DNA from: Bubalus kerabau
Taxonomy: Eukaryota; Chordata; Mammalia; Artiodactyla; Bovidae
DNA length: 64,000 nt
Assembly: GCF_029407905.1 (NCBI RefSeq)
Contig: NC_073627.1
Span: 48,353,001 to 48,417,000 of the forward strand
Reading direction: 5' to 3'
In this document: piece after piece, positions 31,945 through 41,692 of the stretch
How the letters are laid out: each line of letters begins with the position of its first letter
Position numbering within the stretch: position 1 is the first letter of the stretch
The notes under the pieces: model-generated
What the model was told of the DNA's origin: nothing
Databases searched by the model: none
Seen by the model: only the letters and a program-made list of their open reading frames with translations
Made by a program: the position numbers and the translations under genes

Positions 31945-32650
31945 TCTCCAACTAGAAATGAGGCCTGACTATCGCAGGATCTAGGTCTCTTCATCTCCTT
32001 ATCTCCCTTCTCCCTGTCCTCCTGATTCTGTCTCCATCCCTTGTGTCTGCTTATCTCTCCTTAACTTCATTCTAAACTCTGAAAAGCAAAAGAAAAAAAA
32101 AAAGAGAGAGATGATCGCTGGTGCTCCCCTCAACAACTAGAACAGTCTCGCATTTGTTCTGAGCTGACTGAAATGACGGCTCCAGCCAACATGGGTCCAT
32201 AGCCAGGGGTTTCAGTTTGGTTGAGGATGTGAGCCCTTTCTCTCTCCAGACCATTAGCCTCACTCCATTCCCAAACCAGTCACTTAGCAATCAGTTCTGC
32301 TCCACAAATAACTAGGTAGAATCAAGAAAGGAGAGATGGGGTGCAGGGACCCTTCTCAGCCTGGACACATCCCTTCCCCTTCTTGGGGGTCAGCCAGACA
32401 CCTCCACTTCCCCTGCTGTTTCTCCAGCTAGATGATGCCAACAGCTCCAAGGAGGAGTCGGATATCACCTGGCGTCCTCCACAGGGAGGGACAGCTGGAC
32501 TCAAAACTGAATGTGCGAACCTGTGCCATTCAAGGAAGGGATCATGATAAATGATGAAGGACGGGGTATGCAGAGCACAGCCTTGAGGATCTATGGGTTC
32601 CAAGTGTGTCTTGTGCTAAGCTTTCCAGGCTTTGGGCAAAGAATGCCAAC
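31945..32650. other. unique intergenic DNA
   Basis: A-rich/GA-rich patch at 32,086-32,111; otherwise nothing recognised. Confidence 0.4.
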
Positions 32651-32654
32651 CCTC

Positions 32655-32930
32655 CTCACAAATCCAAATGCCAGCTGTCTTATTCTTGCTGTGTGACCAC
32701 AGGGAAGTCATCCAACCTCTCTGAACCTCAGACTTATTCATCTACAAAAAGGGATTATAATTAGATCCTATCTCATGTGGTGGCTTAAGAATTAAATGAG
32801 GGAAGGCTCTTGCATGGAGGGCACATTGACAGCCATGAAGAGATCCTATGATGCGGGCGATCAGCATCACGCTCTGAGGCTCATAGAGTGCCTCACACTT
32901 TGCACACTTTCAGTAAATGTTTGAGAAGGG
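32655..32930 (+). repeat. MIR SINE relic
   Basis: Forward MIR: ttcttgctgtgtgaccacag, cctctctgaacctcagactt, tggcttaagaattaaatgag. Confidence 0.65.
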
Positions 32931-32935
32931 GAGGA

Positions 32936-32990
32936 CAAAAGGAAAGAGAGAAGGAAGGAAAGAAATAGGGAAGAAGGAAATAGGTGGTAA
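32936..32990 (+). repeat. purine-rich (GAA/GGAA)n tract
   Basis: A/G-only stretch, for example gaaggaaggaaagaaatagg. Confidence 0.7.
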
Positions 32991-33294
32991 GAGGCTCAGA
33001 CCGTGGTTGTGGAGAATTAATTAACACATCTGATCTGTGTGAGTTTATGCAGGGTTGGGGGTGGGAGTGACAGAGTCTGAGGGAGCAATTCTGCTATGCC
33101 TGCCTCCCCATCCCTATTGAGAAGCCCCACTCATGAGTTTCCAGTAACCCCTGCCATCGAGAGCTTCCTGGAGTCCACCACCAGCAGGGGAAGAGGAGGG
33201 AGGCAAGGAGACACAGCTTCTCTGAGACTACTGCTGGCCACCTGCTGTACACCACCTGCTTTCCCTTGCAAAGCACAGGTATTCAGTGCCCTAG

Positions 33295-33430
33295 GAGAGG
33301 AAGGGCCTATTTATGCATCTCAGGACCCCAGGCAAGTCACTTCACCTTTCTCATTGGTAAAATGGGGGCAGGGGTAACAGTCCCTGCCCAACAACCTCAC
33401 ATGAGTGGGGTCATTTCAGCACTAAAATTG
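33295..33430 (+). repeat. MIR SINE relic
   Basis: Forward MIR: caggcaagtcacttcacctt, cattggtaaaatgggggcag. Confidence 0.6.
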
Positions 33431-33584
33431 GGTGCTAGCTGAACAAGTTATTAATAGCATCACTTCCAGCACTCTGGACCGAGTATTTCTTGGTGCCCTG
33501 CAAAAAGCAAGAGTTAGAGTTGGCTTCTTTCTTGTTTCGCTGAAAGCTGGGTTGGGGAGTGGGGGTTAGGCCAGTAGAGAGGGT

Positions 33585-33745
33585 GGTCTGGGGGTAACTC
33601 ATTTCTGGCTGCACAGTGGAACTTTCTAGGGAGCTGTCAAACAAAGTCAAATGCACTGAAGGCATCCCAGAAAGTCTGACATGGTCAGTGGGGGATGGGC
33701 TAGTTCTTTTAATGTTCACAGGTGTTTCCTTAAATTGCAATCTCC
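33585..33745 (+). repeat. hAT-Charlie-type MER relic
   Basis: ttctggctgcacagtggaac and gggatgggctagttctttta with tgttcacaggtgtttcctta resemble a MER20/MER5-like hAT relic. No clear target duplication. Confidence 0.4.
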
Positions 33746-33894
33746 TGGACTCCCCGACAAAATGAACTGAGTGAACCAAAAGGAGAAGAATCACCAAGAA
33801 AAAAAAAATCAATCTGCTGAGTGATGTGTAATCCCTCCCCCAGAGTCCAAGGGCCTGTGAACTATGAGGATGCAATATTTATGAACCTGGCTTT

Positions 33895-34135
33895 TAATAG
33901 CTTACATTTATTAAACACAGATTACACCGTCAAACGCTAGGCTAAGCATGTGATAGCCTTTATCCCACCAAATCCTGACAGTAGCCCTATGAGGTGGGGA
34001 CTGGCATCACCCATTTACAGAGGAAGGGACTGGCAGCATCTACTATTCCATTCTGTGGATGGCAGAGCCAGAGCTGGGCCCAGCTCCGTCTGACTCCCAG
34101 GCCAAGGTCTGGGAGAAAGAGCCCTGGACCTCCCC
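33895..34135 (-). repeat. MIR SINE relic
   Basis: Reverse MIR: ccctatgaggtggggactgg and cccatttacagaggaaggga. A second MIR trace in forward orientation follows at 34,140-34,215 (ttactttgggcaagttctct). Confidence 0.6.
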
Positions 34136-34219
34136 TTGTCTTGCACTCCCGTTTTACTTTGGGCAAGTTCTCTGCCGTCTCTGGGCCCATTTCCTCACTA
34201 GCACCATGAGGTCCCCAGG

Positions 34220-34990
34220 ATGCCAGTTCAGACATTCTTGACCAATAATCCTCTGATCTCGCCCTGCTTAAATCCACTGCCGCTTTATTTTTCTCCTCTT
34301 TTCAACTTCCTTAACATCAAAATGTATTTGAAAGAAGGGTAACTAGAGTGGTTATTACAAGATTTTGGCCTTTCCATGATTTTAAACGGGAAATCCTCTT
34401 CACGATTTTTTTTTTTCCTATAAAATCCAAGGGTTCTGGGAAATTGTTGCTGGGAAAAATCAGCTTTAAAATGCCTGGTCTGACATGACTATGTTTGATA
34501 TACACATGTATAAAAAGGAGGGGACATTGTTCTAACAGGCTGTATCTCATGCTATTCCTGGAGTGGAAAATTCCCAAAAGTTTGCTCTGGGGTATCACAT
34601 GGTTCTTGGCTGAGAAGGAACATCACTGGAGACTCACAGGGCATGTCAGCCACAGTAAAGGTACTGACAAGTCCTTCAAAGAAAAGAAAAGTAGAAAGAA
34701 AAGCAAAGAAAAGTAGACAGTTTTGTTTCACTCAGATTTTTCTTAAGCTTCCTTGGCCACAGAGCCCTTTTGTTGAAAAACTAAGTTCAGTACTTCAAAC
34801 AAGGCATACTAGGTCCTGCCAGAGCCTCACCCACCTTTTTTAGACACCCCAGATCAGTGCTTCCCTGAAATCTAGAAAATGGATTGTGAGTGGACCGAGG
34901 ACACGACTGAACACACACACACAAGTACTGAACAAAGGCTCAGGCTAGCTGTCACCCTTCAGCCACACGCTTTCCTGCCTCACAGAGGGG
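34220..34990. other. unique intergenic DNA
   Basis: A purine-rich patch lies at 34,676-34,716 and a short (CA)n at 34,909-34,922. No gene recognised. Confidence 0.4.
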
Positions 34991-35002
34991 TCTGATGATC
35001 TG

Positions 35003-35222
35003 TCTGCATGTGTGCTAAGGCAGTTGTGTTGGACTCTTTGCGACCCCACGGTCTGTAGCCCATCAGGCTCCTCTGTCCACAGGATTCTCCAGGAAAGAAT
35101 ACTGGAGGGGGTTGCCATGCCTTTCTCAAGGGGATCTTCCTGAGCCAGGGAGTGAACCTGCATCTCTTACATCTCCTGCATTGGCAGGCGGGTTCTTTAC
35201 CACTAGTGCCACAGGGAAGCGT
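35003..35222 (-). mobile_element. Bov-tA SINE
   Basis: Reverse Bov-tA. Imperfect 12-bp target repeat tctgatgatctg (34,991-35,002) / tccgatgatccg (35,223-35,234). Confidence 0.88.
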
Positions 35223-35234
35223 TCCGATGATCCG

Positions 35235-35540
35235 AGAGGGCTGCAATTAACAAGGCAGCTGGCCCAGTGCAGCAGGAAGCTCTGCCATCCAAGAGCCAGG
35301 TGAACCCGCTGGGTGATAATAAAGCCACCGTGGGAACTTGCACCCTGTCATTTTAAGGGTGGCTCTGCATGCTTCAGGCTGTCTGTGGGGAAGGAAGATT
35401 CATTCATTCACACATTGTAAAATTAGAGACTTGAGGAAAGAATGTTCTACCTGAGCCTGTCACATTCTTTCCAAGGTAGAATTAGTTGGGGATAATCAAT
35501 GCTATCCATGACATCATCCAGAGAGGCTCCATTAAACCCT
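35235..35540. other. unique intergenic DNA
   Basis: Repeat-free; contains gctgcaattaacaaggcagc and gggtgataataaagccaccg, composition like a conserved element but unproven. Confidence 0.3.
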
Positions 35541-35544
35541 TCCT

Positions 35545-35800
35545 CTGTGCAGGCCTTAGGTTCAACCACTGCCTCCCAGGGGCTCTCAGCCTGTATGTGT
35601 GGAGACAGACATGCAAACACTTCTGATACTGATTAACTATAGTAGGTGGTGGAGGTAAGGGCTCAAAGGAGCCTGGAGAAACCAGAGCCTAGACCTGCCT
35701 CTTCCCAAGATAGCACACGTGTCCTGAGCATCTTCTGTGTCCCAGATGCTGCAAGGAATAGACAAGAAAGACACAGTCCCTGTCTGAAAGATGGCTTTGA
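35545..35800 (-). repeat. L2 LINE relic
   Basis: Reverse L2: gcatcttctgtgtcccagat, acacagtccctgtctgaaag. Confidence 0.45.
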
Positions 35801-35834
35801 CCTCTGCAATGCTTCAGTGTCCACATTTCCCTTC

Positions 35835-36055
35835 TCAAACAGAGTGTGAAACATCATCTCCTCTAAACTCAGGAAGTCTTCTCCTGGTGCTTGTCACCCC
35901 ACAAGGAATTTTTTAGGATGTTTGTTTCCCCATCAGGGCTGCAAGCTCCGCAAGGGCTGGGCCCTATATTACTGATGTTTGTATAACAATCCACCCCTAA
36001 GCTACTCCACAGCAGACACGAGAGGTTTCATAAATGCTTTATGAAATGAAGAGAT
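35835..36055 (+). repeat. L2 LINE 3' relic
   Basis: Forward L2: gggctgcaagctccgcaagg, gctgggccctatattactga, taaatgctttatgaaatgaa. Confidence 0.5.
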
Positions 36056-36059
36056 GGGT

Positions 36060-36480
36060 TCAGTGGAAGGGAAACATATAAATCAATATAAGGCCAATCT
36101 GAGGCATGTCCTGGGAGAGGAAAAAGTGCCAAGATGTTCCATGGAGGGAGAACACGAGTCCAATGGGGGGCAGTATGGGGAGAAGGGAGACCCCAGGAAA
36201 GCCTCAGGGGGAAAGTTACCCTGAATGAGATGCTAGAAGATGAGTGGACTTTGAACCAATTCTAAGAATGAACAGTATGAGCAAAGTTGAGTAAGCAGTC
36301 GGTGGAGAAAGAGAGTATTCAGGAAAGAGTGAATTGCACGTGTGAGCAGAGTTTAGGGTACGTAGCCTGCAGCATTGAGAATGGAAACTGGAAACACAGG
36401 CAATGGGAAAGAAGCAATGGGGACCACCACTGAGCCAAGCAGTGATGTGCTGACAGCTGAGACTGGGACAAGGCCATGTG
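36060..36480 (-). repeat. L2 LINE relic
   Basis: Reverse L2 internal motifs (agggagaccccaggaaagcc, agttaccctgaatgagatgc). Diverged. Confidence 0.4.
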
Positions 36481-36599
36481 CCAGTGCTGAATAATGGGGA
36501 TGGGAGGGAGAGAATTCACAGAGGGACCACTTGGAAGCATCCATTCTGAGTCAGCCATCAGCTTCCTAAGTAAATCACCACCCCTCCCCACCTCAGGTC

Positions 36600-37200
36600 T
36601 ACGGCCTTTCACCCACTGTGATAGCTCCCTCCCCTTTGACCATCAGCGTCTATAAATAGCCACCTAAAGGTCTCTGCCCCCGGCTCAGCCACCAGGACCT
36701 GGGCCCAGCCAGCTCTGACTCAGCCCTGCCTGGTCACCCCATTGTCCCCTGGGGCACAGCCAGCCTGGGGGCCCTTGGCAGCACGGGCAGTGGTCAGTAG
36801 GAACCGGGAGCCAGTGGCATCTTCCTGAGTCTGAGTCCTGTCCCCAGATCCCTGAGATAGATACAGCACGCTCAACCAAAAGAGCAAAAGAGAGAGATTT
36901 CAGTCTGCAGCTTGGCATGCCTTTCCTTTTAACCCGCTTGGGGTCTGATGAGCAGGAGCCACAGCTGAGGAAGACTCCAAGTGAAGAAGAGGCCCCTGGA
37001 AGGTCTGAGAATCTGGAAATGAGTGTCTGAGAGTCAGTGCCAGCCCTTGTGTGAGTTACCTTGAGTCTGGTTTCTCGACTCCTCGCAGGGCAATTTAGGG
37101 CTCCTGGCTCTCTGGCCGGGGGGTGTTCTGGGAACTTTAGAGCCAATGGTTGGTGCTGTCCTGGAATTTGAGGTACCCTATCCTGCACCCCAGAAGCTTA
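36600..37200. other. unique GC-rich DNA with a TATA/MEF2-like site
   Basis: Repeat-free. ctataaatag at 36,650-36,659 fits both a TATA box and the MEF2 consensus CTA(A/T)4TAG, and GC-rich sequence follows. The 167-codon minus-strand frame across 36,685-37,188 has no recognisable domain; I treat it as a chance frame in GC-rich DNA. Confidence 0.35.
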
Positions 37201-37204
37201 ACAG

Positions 37205-37719
37205 TGGGGCTCTCTGAGGAAGGAGGACGTTAATTTTATTATTTTTCGCAGGGGGACAGGGATCATAATCCATGTGCAAGATGGCGAGTCTGGCTGATTT
37301 CTGTGGGGACACTGACTTGGCCAGGGCATAACTTTGGAAAAAGCCCCTTAACTTCCTTGAACTTGAATTTCCTCATCTGCAAAGCAGGAGTAACTCTGCC
37401 TGCCCCATCATTGAGCCCTGTTCTCACATGGTGAGCACACACACAAATGTTGTCTATAAACTGGGAGGGCTCCAGGGAAAGCAGTTACACTTTCCCCATC
37501 TATCCTGGAAGTTGCGCCTAGCTGGCCTCTTTATCTGGGCTGGGGGGCTCTCAGGGACCCAGGGCCTCTCTAGAAACACAGCCTCCTCCAAAGGGAGGTC
37601 TGGGCCCCCAATTTAAGCCATCTGGGGACCTGATTGGGACCACTCCTATTCAATACCTGCTTCCCTCCTTTATTGGGAGAATGAACTGAGATCACCTGTG
37701 TAAAGACAGAAGCGAATAA
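37205..37719. other. unique DNA with a forward MIR relic
   Basis: MIR traces at 37,300-37,420 (ttgaatttcctcatctgcaa). The rest is unrecognised. Confidence 0.4.
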
Positions 37720-37914
37720 TACAAATTAACTTATTTACAAAACAGATGTACAGACACAGAAAACAAACTTATTGTTACCAAAGGGGAAAGGGGGGGAGGT
37801 AAATTAGGAGTATGGGATTAATAGATACACACCACTGTATATAAAGTCCACAAACAACAAAGATTTACTGCATAGCACATAGAACTACATTTGATATATT
37901 GTAATAACCTATAA
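37720..37914 (+). repeat. older L1 3' UTR, left half of the nest host
   Basis: L1 3' UTR blocks cttattgttaccaaagggga, ctgcatagcacatagaacta, tgtaataacctataa. It breaks off at the BovB insertion and continues at 46,406 (aataacctataatggaaaag) to the A-tail near 46,505. Confidence 0.85.
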
Positions 37915-38138
37915 GTGAAGAGGAACTAAAAAGCCTCTTGATGAAAGTGAAAGCAGAAAGTGAAAAAGTTGGCTTAAAGCTCAACATTCAGAAAACGAAG
38001 ATCATGGCATCCGATCCCATCATTTCATGGGAAATAGATGGGGAAACAGTGGAAACAGTGTCAGACTTTATTTTGGGGGGCTCCAAAATCACTGCAGATG
38101 GTGACTGCAGCCATGAAATTAAAAGACGCTTAGAGGAG

Positions 38139-38150
38139 CCAAGATGGCGG
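38139..38150 (+). promoter_or_regulatory. YY1-like site at L1 5' end
   Basis: ccaagatggcgg begins 7 bases into the element. Human L1 has a YY1 site at the same place, where it positions transcription starts; the same role here is inferred. The following 500 bp are GC-rich compared with the rest of the element. Confidence 0.6.
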
Positions 38151-38939
38151 AGGAGTAGGACGGGGAGAACACTTTCTCCCCCACAAATTCATCAAAAGAG
38201 CATTTAAACGTCGAGTAAATTCCACAAAACAACTTCTGAATGCCGGCAGAGGACATCAGGCACCCAGAAAAGCAGCCCAACTCTTCGAAAGGAGATAACC
38301 AAGTGGCGGGGAGGCGATAAGTCGCAGCATTGGCACCCGCCAAACACCTCATCACCTGAGCTGCTCGGATCTGGGAAGAACACAAAACGCAGGCCCAACC
38401 GAGTCTGCGCCTCTGAGGACTACCGGAGTGCCTGAACCTGAGCGGCTTGGACCTGGGAGCTCAGCCCAGGGCCGGCCTCTGATTGTTCCCGGCGGAACAA
38501 CCTAGAGCCCGAGCAGTGTGGGCAGGGAGGCTACACGTGCCGTGAGCGGGGGCAGACCCAGGGTGGCTGAGGCACTGCAAGCGCACGCCAGTGTTATCTG
38601 TTTGCAGCATCCCTCCCTCCCTCCCCACAGCGCGGCTGAACAAGTGAGCCTAAATAAAATAAAATAAAAAAAAATAGTGTCCTCCACCATCCCCTTTGTG
38701 TCAGGGCAGGAGCCAGACACTGAAGAGACCAGCAAACAGAAGAAGCTGTAACAGAGGGAAACGCCTTGGAAGCTACAGGCCATAGATTAAAACCCTGTGG
38801 TTACTACGGATTACATAGGAAGGGGCCTATAGATCTTGAGAAATATAAGTCAGACCAAGGAACTAGCCAAAAATGAACTGAACCCACAATACTCACAACA
38901 AAACCAGAGAAAGACCTAGATATATTTTTACTATTTTTA

Positions 38940-39730
38940 CGATCAATCTTTCTTTCTTTTTTTTTTTTTAATTAAAAAAAATTTTTTTAAGTCCTCTATT
39001 GTCCTTTAATTTTCACTTTTATAACTATTACTTTGCAAAAAAAAAAAAAAGACCCTATTTTTTTTTTTCTTCTTCAGCAAACTTCATATATATATTTTAT
39101 AATTTTTTGTCCGTGGTTTTTTTTTTTTTCTTTTTTCTTTTTCTTCTTTTCTTTAACATTGTATTTTTGAAATTCCAAACTCCACTCTAGATTTTTAATT
39201 TTAGCCTTTTGATATATGTTATCAATTTTGTACCTATAGTTTTTTTCATAATTTCTGTGACTTTTTTTTTTCCTCTGTTTCTTTCTCTTCTTCTTTTATA
39301 TAACATTGTATATCTGCAATTCCAAACTCTACTCAAGATTTTTAATTTATGCTTTTTGGTATTTGATATCAATTTTGTACCTGTATTTTCTTTATAATTT
39401 TTGCGACATTGTTTTTGTTGGTTTGTTTGTTTTCTCTCTTTATTTTTCTTCTTCTTCTTTTTTTTTTTTTTTTAACGTTGTATTTTTGAAATTCCAAACT
39501 CTACTCTAGATTTTTAATTTTTGCTTTTTGGTATTAGTTATCAATTTTGTACCTGTAGTTTCTTTATTACTTTCACGACCTTGTTTGTTTTTCTTTGTTC
39601 GTTTTTTCTCTCTTTCTTTTCCTTCTTCTTTTCATTAACATCGCATTTTTGAAATTCCAAACTCTACTCTAGATTTCTAATTTTTGTTTTTATGTATTTG
39701 TTACCAATTTTGTACCTTTAAGAACCCAAT
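38940..39730 (+). repeat. L1 5' UTR T-rich tandem array, four units
   Basis: The landmark aattccaaac recurs at 39,171, 39,318, 39,489 and 39,653 (spacings 147, 171, 164). Each unit has a poly-pyrimidine block, aattccaaactctactctag and atcaattttgtacctgta. Length differences come mostly from the T-runs. Confidence 0.85.
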
Positions 39731-39739
39731 CTTCAGGAC

Positions 39740-40190
39740 CCATTTTTCACTAGGGTACGAGATTACTGGCTTGACTGCTCTCTCTCCCTTTGGACTCTCC
39801 ATTTTCTCCACCAGGTCACCTGTATCTCCTCCCTAACCCCTCTCTACTCTACCCAACTCTGTGAATTTCTGTGTGTTCCAGACGGTGGAGAACACTTAAG
39901 GAACTGATTACTGGCTGGATCTGTCTCCCTCCTTTTCATTTCCCCCTTTTATCCTTCTGGCCACCTCTGTCTCCTGCCTCCTTCTTCTCTTCCCTGTATA
40001 ACTCCGTGAACATCTCTGAGCGGTCCAGTTGTGGAGTGCACATAAGGAAGTGACTACTGGCTACCCACTCTCTCCACTATTGATTCCACCTCATCTCATT
40101 TGGGTCACCTCTAACTCCCTCCTCCCTCTTCTCTTCGCCATGTAACGCTGTGAACCTCTCTGAGTGACCCTCACAGTAGAGAAACTTTTC
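39740..40190 (+). repeat. L1 5' UTR second tandem array, three units
   Basis: Units start near 39,762, 39,907 and 40,053 (spacing 145 and 146): (a/g)attactggct, CT-rich block with cacctctgtctcctgcctcc-like sequence, then ctgtgaa(c/t)(t/a)tctgtg/ctgag. The sequence differs from the first array. Confidence 0.8.
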
Positions 40191-40714
40191 ATCTTTAACA
40201 TAGATGTTTTATCAGTGGTGCTGTATAGAAGGAGAAGTTTTGAAACTACTGTAAAATTAAGACCGATAACTGGAAGTAGGAGGCTTAAGTCCAAACCCTG
40301 ACTCCAGGGAACTCCTGACTCCAAGGAACATTAATTGACAGGAGCTCATCAAACGCCTCCATACCAACACTGAAACCAAGCACCACACAAGGGCCAACAA
40401 GTTCCAGGGAAAGACATAACAAGCAAATTCTCCAGCAACAAAGGAACACAGCCCTGAGCTTCAAGATACAGGCTGCCCAAAGTCACCCCAAAACCACAGA
40501 CATCTCATAACTCATTACTGGACATTTCATTACACTCCAGAGAGAAGAAATACAGCTCCATCCACCAGAACATCGACACAAGCTTCCCTAACCAGGAAAC
40601 CTTGACAAGCCACCTGTACAAACCCACACACAGCGAGGAAACGCCACAATAAAGAGAACTCCACAAACTGCCAGAATACAGAAAGGACACCCCAAACTCA
40701 GCAATTTAAACAAG

Positions 40715-41641
40715 ATGAAGAGACAGAGGAATACCCAGCAGATAAAGGAACAGGATAAATGCCCACCAAACCAAACAAAAGAGGAAGAGATAGGGAATCT
40801 ACCTGATAAAGAATTCCGAATAATGATAGTGAAATTGATCCAAAATCTTGAAATTAAAATGGAATCACAGATAAATAGCCTGGAGGCAAGGATTGAGAAG
40901 ATGCAAGAAAGGTTTAACAAGGACTTAGAAGAAATAAAAAAGAGTCAATATATAAGGAATAATGCAATAAGTGAAATTAAAAACACTCTGGAGGCAACAA
41001 ATAGTAGAATAACAGAGGCAGAAGATAGGATTAGTGAATTAGAAGATAGAATGGTAGAAATAAATGAATCAGAGAGGATAAAAGAAAAACGAATTAAAAG
41101 AAATGAGGACAATCTCAGAGACCTCCAGGACAATATTAAACACTACAACATTCGAATCATAGGGATCCCAGAAGAAGAAGACAAAAAGAAAGACCATGAG
41201 AAAATACTTGAGGAGATAATAGTTGAAAACTTCCCTAAAATGGGGAAGGAAATAATCACCCAAGTCCAAGAAACCCAGAGAGTCCCAAACAGGATAAACC
41301 CAAGGCGAAACACCCCAAGACACATAGTAATCAAATTAACAAAGATCAAACACAAAGAACAAATATTAAAAGCAGCAAGGGAAAAACAACAAATAACACA
41401 CAAGGGAATTCCCATAAGGATAACAGCTGATCTTTCAATAGAAACTCTTCAAGCCAGGAGGGAATGGCAAGACATACTTAAAATGATGAAAGAAAATAAC
41501 CTACAGCCCAGATTATTGTACCCAGCAAGGATCACATTCAAGTATGAAGGAGAAATCAAAAGCTTTTCAGACAAGCAAAAGCTGAGAGAATTCTGCACCA
41601 CCAAACCAGCTCTCCAACAAATACTAAAGGATATTCTCTAG
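40715..41641 (+). CDS. L1 ORF1 protein, RNA-binding nucleic-acid chaperone
   Basis: 308 residues, uninterrupted. ORF1p coats L1 RNA as a trimer and is needed for retrotransposition in cis. Visible layout: a basic N-terminus (MKRQRNTQQIK); a heptad-rich acidic/basic coiled coil at about residues 40-128 (RIEKMQERFNKDLEEIKK, then ITEAEDRISELEDRMVEI); an RRM-like domain at about 140-235 starting NIRIIGIPEEE and containing RVPNRINPRRNTPRHIVIKL; and the C-terminal domain (about 236-308) with TADLSIETLQARREW at 237-251. The invariant arginines in ARREW are kept. Length is normal for a ruminant copy (primate ORF1p is about 338). I chose this ATG because the protein begins at the family's usual MKR. 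It precedes ORF2 by 51 bp on the same transcript. It looks functional by inspection. Confidence 0.95.
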   Translation: MKRQRNTQQIKEQDKCPPNQTKEEEIGNLPDKEFRIMIVKLIQNLEIKMESQINSLEARIEKMQERFNKDLEEIKKSQYIRNNAISEIKNTLEATNSRITEAEDRISELEDRMVEINESERIKEKRIKRNEDNLRDLQDNIKHYNIRIIGIPEEEDKKKDHEKILEEIIVENFPKMGKEIITQVQETQRVPNRINPRRNTPRHIVIKLTKIKHKEQILKAAREKQQITHKGIPIRITADLSIETLQARREWQDILKMMKENNLQPRLLYPARITFKYEGEIKSFSDKQKLREFCTTKPALQQILKDIL

Positions 41642-41692
41642 ACAGGAAACACAAAAATTGTGTATAAATTTGAACCCAAAACAATAAAGTAA

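Noticed and set aside
34895..34925. Tiny 5'-truncated Bov-tA end (gaggacacgactgaacacac)
   Set aside because: Only about 20 bp match and no target repeat is visible; could be chance next to a short CA run.
36685..37188. 167-codon minus-strand open frame
   Set aside because: No recognisable domain, biased low-complexity composition in GC-rich DNA, no splice or promoter evidence linked to it.
38940..40190. CRISPR-like array
   Set aside because: Units are 145-171 bp, imperfect and inside an L1 5' UTR of a mammalian genome.
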